From NCBI GenBank assembly GCA_023231475.1, contig JALJEE010002008.1, positions 1 to 24,159 of the forward strand: 24,159 nt of DNA, given 5' to 3'. A program made the position numbers and the translations under genes. The notes beneath the pieces were generated by a model. That model made no database searches. It saw only the letters and a list, made by a program, of their open reading frames with translations, and was not told the DNA's origin. Positions 1-8,011 of the stretch are shown here, in pieces (the stretch's first letter is position 1; each line of letters begins with the position of its first letter). Source of the DNA: Seison nebaliae (taxonomy: Eukaryota > Rotifera > Pararotatoria > Seisonacea > Seisonidae).

Positions 1-771
1 ATATTATAATAAATCTCTTCCGACAGTCTGTCCGAATTTAACTTCCATCTTCTCATTCCTAACTGATATGAAGCTCTGCTGAAGATACGCTCTGATGCCG
101 CTGATGTTGCTGGAAGTGAGACAATTTGTTCAAAAATTTGGAACATAATTGGAAACTTCACTTTCTGTCTTTTCCAATATGCCAACAAATTTTCATTATC
201 TGGCATTATATCTTTCTTAAAAGCCTCCACTTCTTCCTCCCAATCGGAATGTTTCTAAATTTCAATAAATAAAGTAATGTAGTGTAAATCTGGTTTTATT
301 AAACAAAAACCTTCAATTGTTCTAATTTTCTTTTTCTTAGTTTCGCCATAAAATCGTCTTCCGACACTGAATCATGAAGATTAATTGATTCACTGGAAGA
401 ACTGCAAGTTTCATTTTCGTTCAAATACTTTTTCAATTGTTTTTTGATATTGATGTTGATTAGACAGTCATCTAACCAACATTGCATCAATGGATGCAAA
501 AAAGTGGAAATTGCATAAATTTGCTGGAAATCATCACGCCGTTCATCCATTATGTTCCCGAATCTTTCATTTACCTCGTTAAACAAAAATTTAACTTCTG
601 GTGAATAAGCTGATTCCAGCTTCTCTAATTTCTCATAAATTTGTAAAATCGATGGTATAACCAAATGGACCGATGGTTCCTTATTGGTTTCTAATTTCGT
701 TTGGAAATCATATAACGGCTTAAGGATTATCGTAAATTTCTCATAATCTAGAACGTTTTCAAATTCTTCTA
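1..771 (-). pseudogene. hAT-family transposase, C-terminal part (interrupted)
   Basis: Two minus-strand exons join in frame: 769-311 and 254-1, with a 56-nt intron at 310-255 (GTTTTT...TTTAG). The first exon has the hAT middle region: a segment resembling LKPLYDFQTKLE, then a block (STFLHPLMQCW) matching the usual 'ATFLDPR' site. The second exon carries the C-terminal dimerisation (hATC) signature: LLAYWKRQ, FPIMFQI, then SLPATSAASERIFSRA. The reading frame stays open to the window edge, so the C-terminus lies outside. The N-terminal part, with the BED finger and first catalytic Asp, is absent. The gene is cut at 770-771, a TA where a Tc1 element is inserted. The first 14 residues of the ORF that starts at 814 come from that Tc1 end, not from hAT. 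It could be a domesticated hAT gene, but the interruption argues for a dead copy. Confidence 0.8.
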
Positions 772-1752
772 CAGTGAGTTTCATTAATGTTCGGACATGA
801 CAATTTACAGGCATTTACCCAAAACTGATAATTTTAGTTTCATTAATGTTCGGACATTTTAGTTTAATTGGAGAAAAAGATAGATATAAACCAATTTTAT
901 TCAATTTTAATAATCAGTCCACTTCCCATTCCGAGTGACAACTTGTAAATAACGTCGATTCATCAATTTTACTAAGTTATTACATATTTCATTGGGAATT
1001 TGGGCCCATACTCTTTCTAGGCTATTCCATAGATCTTCAACGTCGGAATAACACCGTCCTTCTTTATATAGCCGTCGAGAAATTATTGCCCACAAATTTT
1101 CAATAGGATTAAGGTCCGGTGAGCGCGCTGGATGCTCGAATAAGCGAAAATTCCAGTTGGATAATACTTCCATCGTCTTCTTACTGCGATGGATTGAAGC
1201 ATTATCGTGCTGGAATATAAATGTATCTCTCTGATTTTCATCTAGTGAGGGTAAGAAATCATTCTCCAACATTTTTAAGTAATCACCGGAATTCATTCTT
1301 GATGATACTCTGCACAATTTTAAAGTACCGTGCGCAGAAAATGCTCCCCAAATCACTATCGATTTTCTGTGCTGTTTAGCCGATTCCTGGTACTCAATTC
1401 GTTCACATTCTCCTTCCTGACACCAAATATATTCAACTTCGTCGGGTCCATTCAGGTTAAACTTCTTTTCGTCCGTGAAGATGACATGGTTCCAACATGG
1501 CGTATTCTCAAGATACTTCGTCGCTATTCGAACTCGTTCTTCCTTATGTAATTGGGAAAGATAGGGTTTATTTTTAACCTTCTTACCTTTAAACTTCAAT
1601 TTCACAATTTTTCTGGCCACAGTTGCCTTGCTGCACGGTAACTGTATACTTTTCTTTCGTTCTTCGATCGATTTTAGGGGAAATTGCATCACAGATGACC
1701 TTAACCTTCTCAACCCAAGTAGTTGGACGTTGGTTTTCCTTTCTTCGTTTTG
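772..1752 (-). mobile_element. Tc1-like DD34E transposon, 5'-truncated
   Basis: The right end is visible: the hAT sequence runs to TA (770-771), followed by CAGTGAGTTTC, the usual start of a Tc1 terminal repeat. Inside lie two direct repeats and then the transposase coding region on the minus strand (stop at 907). The catalytic triad is intact: D in TDEKKF, D in QHDNAS, and E in DLNPIENLW, with 34 residues between the second D and E. Only the second helix-turn-helix of the DNA-binding region survives. The first is missing, and no matching left terminal repeat occurs near 1752, where the sequence switches to gypsy reverse transcriptase. The element is therefore truncated at its 5' side and unlikely to move by itself. 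Confidence 0.85.
777..857. repeat. Two 22-bp direct repeats in the Tc1 terminal repeat
   Basis: AGTTTCATTAATGTTCGGACAT (22 bp) occurs exactly at 777-798 and again at 836-857, offset by 59 bp. Both copies lie just inside the CAGTG end of the Tc1 element. This is the IR/DR arrangement known from Sleeping-Beauty-like Tc1 elements, where the transposase binds two sites per terminal repeat. The first copy is read through as codons by the hAT-side ORF. Confidence 0.8.
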
Positions 1753-2586
1753 CGCATTCGTTAATCCGAATGGCATCACATTAAAATGGAATGTTTCTTC
1801 ACCTATTGTGAACGCCGTTTTTTCTTTAGATTCCTCAGCAAGCGGTATTTGCCAGATCCCTTTGCTGATATCCAATTTCGAAAATATCTTCTCTTCGCCT
1901 AAGCGGTTGATTATTGATTCGACTATTGGAAATTGTTGTTTTTCTTTTCGTGTGTTGTCATTCAATTTTCTAAAATCAACGCAAAATCTGTACTTGTTGT
2001 GGTTCTTCTTAACTAATATAACGGGATTGCAGTATGAAGATTCGCTTCTACTAACGATTCCATACTTTATCATCTCCCTCAATTGTGAATTTATTTCGTC
2101 TTCGATATTTGGGTTGTGTCGTCTTCTCTTTTCGTATACAATAGCTTCTTCATTTATCAATTCAATTCGATGATGTACTAACGAAAAAGTTGATATGTCG
2201 TATTCGAATTGGGAAAATAAATCGTTGTTGTTTGCCAAAATTGTCGTTCTATATTCATCCGTTTCTTCCACTCCGTTATCGTCATTTAAGGAATGTTCTT
2301 CTTTAACCGATGAGACCTTATTTCCTTCTTCATTCGTTTCAGTTGTTATAACTTCTCCTTCATTTGACTTCAGTTGTTTCGATGTTTCCGAAATTTCTAG
2401 TTGTAGGATTTTCATCATATCTCTACCATAAAGCGGTCTCGATATTTCCGCACAGACTTTCGCTATTTTTTTAACACTTTCATTCTCCAATTCGCACGTC
2501 CCAATATCTGTGAATCGGTTACCGTTAGGTAAGGTGTATGTTAATATCCTAACTGTTGGCCTCTTTAACAGCCTGGGACGACCCAA
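907..2586 (-). pseudogene. Chimeric ORF: gypsy protease/RT joined in frame to Tc1 transposase
   Basis: One uninterrupted 559-residue frame has two unrelated halves. Residues 1-278 are Ty3/gypsy Pol. They include the tail of the aspartic protease region, a linker, and the first part of the reverse transcriptase with FCVDFRKLN, FSKLDISKGIWQI (first catalytic Asp) and FNVMPFGLTNA. The RT stops there: the YxDD box, RNase H and integrase are missing. From about residue 279 (genome about 1750) the protein is a Tc1 transposase with catalytic D372, D461 and E496. The frame continues upstream in the same phase but is broken by a TAG at 2622-2620. The Met at 2586 is therefore only the first one after that stop, and no promoter is seen for it. 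It probably arose by accidental juxtaposition of two elements. Confidence 0.8.
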
Positions 2587-2745
2587 CTTTTTCCATTGGT
2601 CCAGTGGTAATAACGTTGTCTAAGATCCGGAATCTATCAGGAAGTTAATTATTTCCCCATTTTCGTGTTCTCATCTGTAGATTGATTCTTCTTTTTCATT
2701 CGTCCATAATGCGTTAACAGTCTTCTCGCTCTCGTTTATTGTTAA
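2587..2745 (-). pseudogene. Gypsy aspartic protease remnant
   Basis: Between the FLYWCH ORF and the chimeric Pol ORF, the same frame reads through a short linker into ENGEIINFLIDSGS, with the retropepsin catalytic triplet D-S-G at 2634-2626. A TAG stop follows one codon later (2622-2620), and a TGA lies upstream at 2673-2671. After the TAG the frame continues as TTLLPLDQWKKLG, the normal continuation of a gypsy protease. The stops are therefore lesions in a formerly continuous Pol. Confidence 0.75.
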
Positions 2746-3084
2746 TTATGATGGATATTGAGTATATTTGATAAAAGTCGGGAGGCGCGAGATTGCCACT
2801 GGAGGTTCGGCGATTGCTTTGCATGCTTCACTTAATTCCTCTTTCATCTTCAATTTTTTAATCGCCAATTCATCAGGATCGTGACAATGTTCATGATTGA
2901 TTGCTTTAATTTTATTTTCGTCACTTAAGCAGATTGTCACCTTGCATTTTTTTACTTTCCTTTCACTGCAAGTCCAGGCTGTGCTACCTAAAACATACGT
3001 TTTTCTTTTGTAAAATGAGTACTTTTCATCTAAGACTAATTTATCGTTTCCTCGGCTGCTTGGCACAAATGAAATATTCGGCAT
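2746..3084 (-). CDS. FLYWCH-type zinc-finger ORF in the gag position
   Basis: The ORF has 112 residues. Residues 5-70 match the FLYWCH fold: SSRGNDKLVLDEKYSFY at the start, then W-T-C (WTCSERKVKKC) and the final INHEHCHD, giving a C...C...H-x-H zinc ligand set. FLYWCH fingers bind DNA or mediate protein contacts, and are common in metazoan regulators and in proteins next to transposases. The start Met at 3084 lies 365 nt from the PBS of the surrounding gypsy element. The ORF is in the same frame as the protease/RT, separated from it only by stop codons. A normal gypsy gag (capsid, CCHC knuckle) is not seen. It may be a captured host domain or a divergent Gag-like protein; a nested fragment is also possible. 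Confidence 0.65.
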   Translation of the reverse strand: MPNISFVPSSRGNDKLVLDEKYSFYKRKTYVLGSTAWTCSERKVKKCKVTICLSDENKIKAINHEHCHDPDELAIKKLKMKEELSEACKAIAEPPVAISRLPTFIKYTQYPS

Positions 3085-3448
3085 TTTAATAGACGTTAAT
3101 GCGAAAGAACGTAGAACGAGAGAAGTAAATTAATAATGATGAATAATATCATATCACCTAATAAGAAGCCTAATTTAAACTATTTAAAACAAGAACATTA
3201 TTTTGCCGTCAACATTTCTTTCAGTTATCATTTTTTAGAAAATTAGAAATATTTAAAAATAAGGGGGGGACAAATGTCCAAGCCTACTTTTTTACGAAAA
3301 ATGGGGGGACTAAAGTCCTACATTCGACCAATAGATATTTCTTATTTTTTTCTTCTACGTTCGATAAGTTACAATAAATTTCGAACCTTTGAACCCATAT
3401 TTTGAAATCCGCTCTAGATGAGTATTTGGTTATTGGAACGCAGTTCAT
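3085..3448. other. Leader between PBS and FLYWCH ORF
   Basis: This is non-coding in all frames as far as I can see. The only notable feature is a pair of G-rich near-copies on the plus strand: a run of seven G then ACAAATGTCC (about 3263-3279), and a run of six G then ACTAAAGTCC (3303-3318). They read GGGGGGAC-N-AA-N-GTCC. I see no ORF and no gag-like coding. Confidence 0.5.
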
Positions 3449-3462
3449 CACGTTGGGCGCCA
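3449..3462 (-). other. Primer binding site, tRNA-Lys type
   Basis: The minus strand reads TGGCGCCCAACGTG directly downstream of the LTR, after a 1-nt spacer. From memory, it is complementary to the 3' end of arthropod tRNA-Lys (CTT), including CCA. It marks where minus-strand cDNA synthesis of the gypsy element would begin. Confidence 0.8.
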
Positions 3463-3520
3463 ATGTAGTTCTTTACTACGTTGATCTAACACGATATAAA
3501 GATAAGATATGGAAGTATCG

Positions 3521-3526
3521 TTTATT
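3521..3526 (-). promoter_or_regulatory. Polyadenylation signal in the LTR
   Basis: AATAAA on the minus strand is 57 nt before the inner end of the LTR and downstream of the TATA box. It is plausibly the R-region poly(A) signal. Confidence 0.5.
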
Positions 3527-3679
3527 GTTTTAAAACCAAATCATAAAAAGCAGACTTACACACTCGCACGTTTTGCTCATGTTAACATATTGTAACGGAT
3601 GAATGAAAAGGAAGGCTGAAGGATGACGAGAGAGGAAAAGGAAAATAATAGAACAATTAATTAGATGAGGATTTGCGAT

Positions 3680-3688
3680 CTTTTTATA
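3680..3688 (-). promoter_or_regulatory. TATA box in the LTR
   Basis: TATAAAAAG on the minus strand lies about 147 nt inside the LTR from its outer end, with a consistent position for the U3 promoter of the gypsy element. Confidence 0.6.
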
Positions 3689-3918
3689 TCTTTTCTTCGA
3701 ATGTATCTTCCTTTTCAATAAAATCTATCTTTCTCTAAAAGTCGTTGAGACAAATAGAAAATGACTAAAACGCGCTCACTATTTAGTTAGATAGTTCGAA
3801 GACATTTGGATTTAATTAATTGGCCTACCACTACAGTTCAATCTTTAATAAATAATTTAAAGCTTGTTCTTTAACGGTGAAAGTTCTGTGTCAGACCGTG
3901 ATTTTTAATTTCTTTATG

Positions 3919-3987
3919 TGGCCATCGAAAGGATTTCGTCGGAGATTTTTACTCTCTAACTCCAATACAATCCTCTTCCGATGGCCA
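3919..3987. repeat. Imperfect 69-nt hairpin (miRNA-like or foldback)
   Basis: The left arm at 3919-3944 begins TGGCCATCGAAAGGATT and ends GGAG. The right arm at 3960-3987 starts CTCC and ends AATCCTCTTCCGATGGCCA. They pair over about 22 of 28 positions, with a 15-nt loop at 3945-3959. The outer 9 bp are perfect. The size and loop resemble a microRNA precursor, but a small foldback element is equally possible. No known microRNA seed is recognised. Confidence 0.5.
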
Positions 3988-4332
3988 TCCCTGTAACGTA
4001 CAGTGTACGTCATTTAGTCGTTTATGTATACATAGTTTTTAGTCGACTAACAGATCGACTCTGAATGCGCCGTATAAAACGACTGATGTGAGTCGATCGT
4101 TTTGGCCCTTTAACAGGTCTAGATGTAACCACAATACATGTTATAGCAACCTTCTAACTCTAACTTCTGAAAATAGAAATGTCATTCTAGATATGTCATC
4201 TGGATGAAATTAGGAAAATTAATGTCTCGTTCGATGTCAAAGCAAACTTATAAACACGATATCTAAATTAAATGCTCTAAAAGATAGTAGCGGAAGAAAG
4301 AGAATAAGAATTTTGAATTATAGAATGTGGCA

Positions 4333-4370
4333 TATATAAAATAGTAGCTTATATAAAATTTATATAAAAT
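4333..4370 (+). promoter_or_regulatory. Triple TATA-like boxes
   Basis: The 10-mer TATATAAAAT occurs three times, at 4333-4342, 4350-4359 and 4361-4370. Any of them would place transcription start about 25-30 nt downstream, between the boxes and the ATG at 4435. This supports that ATG as the start of the next gene. Confidence 0.55.
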
Positions 4371-4434
4371 TCCATTGAACAATTGTCTGCGGAAAGATTT
4401 GAATTTAGGACAACAGTTGTATGTAGATTTGGGA

Positions 4435-6453
4435 ATGAAAGCTTTCAGACCTGCTCCACGTGATGGACATATAGGAAATCAGAATATCGTTTCTCAGTTC
4501 AATAGAGAGCAGAATCAGAGTGATAAGCATGAAGATCATTCGGTCCATGATGGAGATTCGTTAAATAACGGTCACTCCCCAAATGTGATTCAACATCAAC
4601 AACAGCATGAAGTGAGCAAGAATCGTATATCGCATATTAGTGAATCATCTAGCGAAAGTTTTACCAAGTCGAATTGCTCTCAATCTTCGAGTATTATTCC
4701 CAATTTATATGAAATGGGAAAGGAGAAACCATTATCATATTATCGTCCAACTATTCCAAATTTATACACAAATTATCGACCAAGTCCAAACAATCAGTAT
4801 AAGAATGATGATAATCGGGAAACGTTCGTTTTTGAAAATAATCATAATTCAGTTTCAGATATCAATGCTAATCTGTTCAAAAGTTTACTCTCTGATGGTC
4901 ATATGAAATTGCCAGTTCGGACTCATCGCTTGCCAACAGCGAAAACGCAAATCACTTCAAATTTTAAGAGAATGTATTCCGATGAAATTATTTATTTCCT
5001 CCATTACAATGATTTGGACGAGTTGATTGAAGTTTTGGAAAGTGAAGACCAGTTGAATGGGAGAGGTCTCTTGAGAATTACTCGGTATGGAAATGAAGCG
5101 ATAGTCAATAATTATGTTAGACCGAATCATCCTGCACGCATACTCATTTTGAAATGGATCGAATTATTGAACATTACTGATGAAGGATATTGGTCGCTTA
5201 ATCTTCTTTTGAATAGCGAAATTATAAAAATTCTGGATTTTTTAGAACAATATGAAGTACTTAAACATTTTTTCGAAGAGTATCCAAAATTGGATGGAGA
5301 ACAATTTTCGACAATGACAAATTATGAGTTAGATTTGGCATTTGACCATTATGCTAAATTGGCGAAGGAATTTCAATTATTCCTATTGGAAAATGGAATT
5401 CCGTTTGAAAAGTTTTCTGATATTGATTTACTTCGCTCTTTTAAAGATAATCCTGATTTTATTCAATGTCGAAAAGTAAAATTTCGTTTTAAAATTACCA
5501 GACGACAAAGAACTTTAACTGAAAGTTCTATCGCGAAACTAACAGATGGAATTAGTTTCGATTTAAATGTGTCGAGTGAGATTGGTGGTGATCGAAGTTT
5601 GAACGAATCGAATGAAGAAGTTGTTAAGAAAAATGTCGTGACATCCGAATTGATTCAATCGAGAATCCGAACATATATGAATGTTATTCTTAAAGAAAGA
5701 CGTATCCCAAAACAGAAACGAGGTGAGAAAGTAATAAAAGAATCTTCCATCGGTTTATTTTATGCAGTTCAACAAAAGTTTCATTTGAGAGAAGATATGA
5801 GAAATTTTTTGATCATTGGTCAAAATGAATCGATCGGAAAATATTTTGTTGATCTCTTAGCAACAATCTCACAATTTTCCTTCTCCAAATCTCATCATGT
5901 CATTCGTTATCAATTATCTGAACCAACAAAGAAAATTCGAATTTATAATATGATTCTCATTGACGCACAAGCTACTACCATTTTTCTTAATATAATTTTG
6001 TTGTGGTTGGATAATGTGGAATCAGATAATCAATTGACAGTAACGAATATGGATGTTATGGAGAAAAAAATGAGTATATTGAAACGGAAAGCATCATTAT
6101 TGGAACCATTCTATTTGGGAACAATTTTTACTATTTTCACTAAAACCATTTACGCTTCCAATACGGCAATTATGGATTCATTATCGAATTCATTTAACGA
6201 TAACTTTGGAGTTTGTCATGAAAATATTGAATTGATCAATATTGAGGAATATGAAACTACCGAAGCTAATGATAAATCCAATTTGATTTTACCAATGTTG
6301 GACGATATTAGCGAATTACCAGATATGTCGGAGAACAATAACCAGATATGGGAGAACTTCGACTGGTTTCTAAAATATGTCGCTCGAAGTGCTTTTGTCC
6401 GGGAGAATGATATCAGTAATAAAAAATTATTGTCATCGTTTGATTTCATCTGA
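4435..6453 (+). CDS. Uncharacterised 672-residue protein with two SAM-like segments
   Basis: A single long exon. I chose the ATG at 4435 because upstream in-frame codons begin only at a TTG and three TATA-like boxes lie 65-100 nt before it. The N-terminal 170 residues are polar and low in complexity (N, S, H, Q), with a repeated IPNLY...YRP motif near residues 88-115. Two following segments look alike. One (about 180-247) contains FLHYNDLDELIEVLE and LNGRGLLRITRYG; the other (about 253-320) contains FLEQYEVLKHFFEEY and LDGEQFSTMTNYEL. Both have the helix, then '(L)(D/N)G', then '(x)T' order of SAM domains. The C-terminal half is alpha-helical and unrecognised. There is no signal peptide or clear membrane segment. 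SAM domains mediate self-association or RNA binding, but the assignment here is pattern-based only. AATAAA follows at 6568. Confidence 0.7.
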   Translation: MKAFRPAPRDGHIGNQNIVSQFNREQNQSDKHEDHSVHDGDSLNNGHSPNVIQHQQQHEVSKNRISHISESSSESFTKSNCSQSSSIIPNLYEMGKEKPLSYYRPTIPNLYTNYRPSPNNQYKNDDNRETFVFENNHNSVSDINANLFKSLLSDGHMKLPVRTHRLPTAKTQITSNFKRMYSDEIIYFLHYNDLDELIEVLESEDQLNGRGLLRITRYGNEAIVNNYVRPNHPARILILKWIELLNITDEGYWSLNLLLNSEIIKILDFLEQYEVLKHFFEEYPKLDGEQFSTMTNYELDLAFDHYAKLAKEFQLFLLENGIPFEKFSDIDLLRSFKDNPDFIQCRKVKFRFKITRRQRTLTESSIAKLTDGISFDLNVSSEIGGDRSLNESNEEVVKKNVVTSELIQSRIRTYMNVILKERRIPKQKRGEKVIKESSIGLFYAVQQKFHLREDMRNFLIIGQNESIGKYFVDLLATISQFSFSKSHHVIRYQLSEPTKKIRIYNMILIDAQATTIFLNIILLWLDNVESDNQLTVTNMDVMEKKMSILKRKASLLEPFYLGTIFTIFTKTIYASNTAIMDSLSNSFNDNFGVCHENIELINIEEYETTEANDKSNLILPMLDDISELPDMSENNNQIWENFDWFLKYVARSAFVRENDISNKKLLSSFDFI

Positions 6454-6576
6454 ACATTCATTTATTGACCATTCATTTTATTCCAAAAAATTAAAAAGAA
6501 ATATCTTTCTTCAATAGTCGAATTTCACATTTTAATTTTAAACTATTTTTTTTTCACTTCAAACACGAATAAATTT

Positions 6577-7949
6577 ATGATATTATTTCTGTTGTTTCAT
6601 TTTCTATGTTCCTTCGGACACTCAATTCTCATCAATGAGAACGAAATTTTAGATATAAGGAAACATTTCCGTTAAACCATCATTTTTCCATCTTATATCG
6701 TTCCTTCTCAAACAGATAAAACTACTGAAACTGTTTGGGGATTTATTAAAAATGAAACTAAATTGGCAATCGAACAGATGTTGGTATCTTCGTTGAAACA
6801 TTTTGCTACTACTGAGATGATGTTGAACAAGTTTTAGACAATTATCCCTCCAAATATTACATATGATAATTATTATCGTTTGAATTAGGAATTTATTCAG
6901 ATATCAATTTAAATTTCAGTCGGATCTGTTAAGTGTTGAGACTGTAAATGGTATATATATTAATGATTCATCGGTGAAAAATACTGAAAATTTTGATATG
7001 GCAACGTCAACTGATCGAGTAGGTGGTCATAAGATAAATAAAAATGAAAAAAAAATTCCTTCGAAAAAGACGAAAAAGGGAATGATTGTGCAGCTGGAGA
7101 ATGATGAAGATGAAGAAGTCGAAGAGAACGATAAGATGAAAATTAAAATGTCTTCTCATGTTGCGCATTCAGATAAACAAACAAGTTATTAACAATGTTA
7201 AGTTGTTTATATTCTGTAAAGGAAATACTTGAAAAGATTTCATTGAAGATGAGAATGGCAATAATATTGTTCCTGATGAAGAAGAAGTGAACATTGAGGA
7301 TCTAGATAGAATGACCACTGATTTTAATAAGAAACAAGATGAAAAAGATCGATATTGGAAGAAGAGTGACAATTGGATGTTAGACAGTAATTCATTCGTT
7401 AATCGATGGAATCTTTTCGTCAATCAATCGATTTTCAAATGGAATGTCTTATCAATGAATTTGAATAATAATAGGTCAAGGAAGAACTTTAAGAAATCTA
7501 AATTGAAACAATATCATCAGAAAATCGACCAAGAAACCTGGTCTCGTCCTTATGAAATAATTCGACAAGTTCCTCAAACCATTTTATAACTATGTTATTT
7601 ACAATTATTTTCCAGTTTGATGATCACATATTCGAATTGGAATCTCTGTTTCATCAGAAATATAATACATTTCTTTACGACACCATAAAAAAGAATTTTG
7701 TAAGCAATGATCAAGAACATGTTAACGGATTATTTGATGAAGATTTGGAACATTATCGAAGTTAATTTTCTTCAATAGTCATATTCCTTTCTAACATCAT
7801 CTCACTATAAATTGTCAGAATTAAATGAACTGATGGAAATCAATTATAGTTCGGCTCTTCAACTACAAGAAAAGAGAAAGAAATATCTGAAGAAGATAAA
7901 GGAAGATGCATCAGAAGAATTATATAAGAAAGCAAATATGAATATTTAA
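6577..7949 (+). CDS. Secreted protein, tandem copy A (366 aa, six exons)
   Basis: Reconstructed exons: 6577-6670, 6716-6830, 6901-7184, 7237-7568, 7616-7760, 7819-7949; all junctions keep frame (1101 nt). Exon 1 encodes a signal peptide (MILFLLFHFLCSFGHS). Exon 2 has a helix W...E...SLKHF. Exon 3 is lysine-rich with an acidic stretch (ENDEDEEVEENDK). Exon 4 holds SFVNRWNLFVNQ, a motif shared with the neighbouring gene B. The last exons form a charged helix ending KKANMNI. No cysteine framework or known domain is recognised. The start lies only 123 bp after the previous stop, and the upstream gene's AATAAA is 4 bp before this ATG. Exon 3 could alternatively begin at 6889. It is likely a lineage-restricted extracellular protein. 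Confidence 0.65.
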
Positions 7950-8011
7950 TTTATTCTTTTCTTTCTTTTTCATTTTCTGCTTTCATTTCTTTTCTTTGAC
8001 ACTTTTGAAAT

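Larger units (their letters stand above)
1753..3835 (-). mobile_element. Ty3/gypsy LTR retrotransposon, 5' half
   Basis: Reading on the minus strand, the order is 5' LTR (3835-3464), primer binding site (3462-3449), leader, FLYWCH ORF (3084-2746), aspartic protease with the D-S-G site (2634-2626), then the N-terminal half of reverse transcriptase, lost at about 1753. Three in-frame stops break the single long frame: TAA at 2748-2746, TGA at 2673-2671 and TAG at 2622-2620. No integrase, envelope or 3' LTR is present in the window. The 5' LTR with PBS and the protease/RT order define the family. The copy is defective. Confidence 0.82.
3464..3835 (-). repeat. 5' LTR of the gypsy element (372 bp)
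   Basis: The block is bounded by the inverted terminal bases TGTAG (3464-3468) and CTACA (3831-3835), as expected for TG...CA LTR ends. It abuts the PBS on the inner side. Read on the minus strand it contains a TATA box and, further down, an AATAAA signal near the inner end, in the right order for U3-R-U5. The partner 3' LTR is not in the window, so identity between LTRs and element age cannot be judged. The boundaries rest on terminal bases and the PBS. Confidence 0.78.
3836..4434. other. Non-coding region before the 672-residue gene
   Basis: No coding frame is visible. It holds a 69-nt hairpin (3919-3987), a cluster of AGTCG/CGACT motifs at 4014-4098 including the perfect palindrome TTAGTCGACTAA (4039-4050), and a 9-bp inverted pair, GATCGACTC (4053-4061) with GAGTCGATC (4090-4098). 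Three TATA-like boxes follow just before the next gene. The 5-bp flank GTTCA at 3836-3840 would be the gypsy target-site copy; its partner is not visible. Confidence 0.5.

Noticed and set aside
1330-2431. Plus-strand ORFs of 73, 181 and 78 residues
   Set aside because: They are antisense shadows of the gypsy/Tc1 chimeric frame and show no domain.
3530-3718. Minus-strand 62-residue ORF
   Set aside because: It lies wholly inside the LTR, across its TATA box; composition is not protein-like.
3836-4434. tRNA gene
   Set aside because: The inverted repeats here do not form a cloverleaf and no A/B box pair is evident.
4640-4906. Plus-strand 88-residue ORF
   Set aside because: Out-of-frame shadow within the 672-residue gene.
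6216-6461. Minus-strand 81-residue ORF
   Set aside because: Antisense to the end of the 672-residue gene, no supporting motif.
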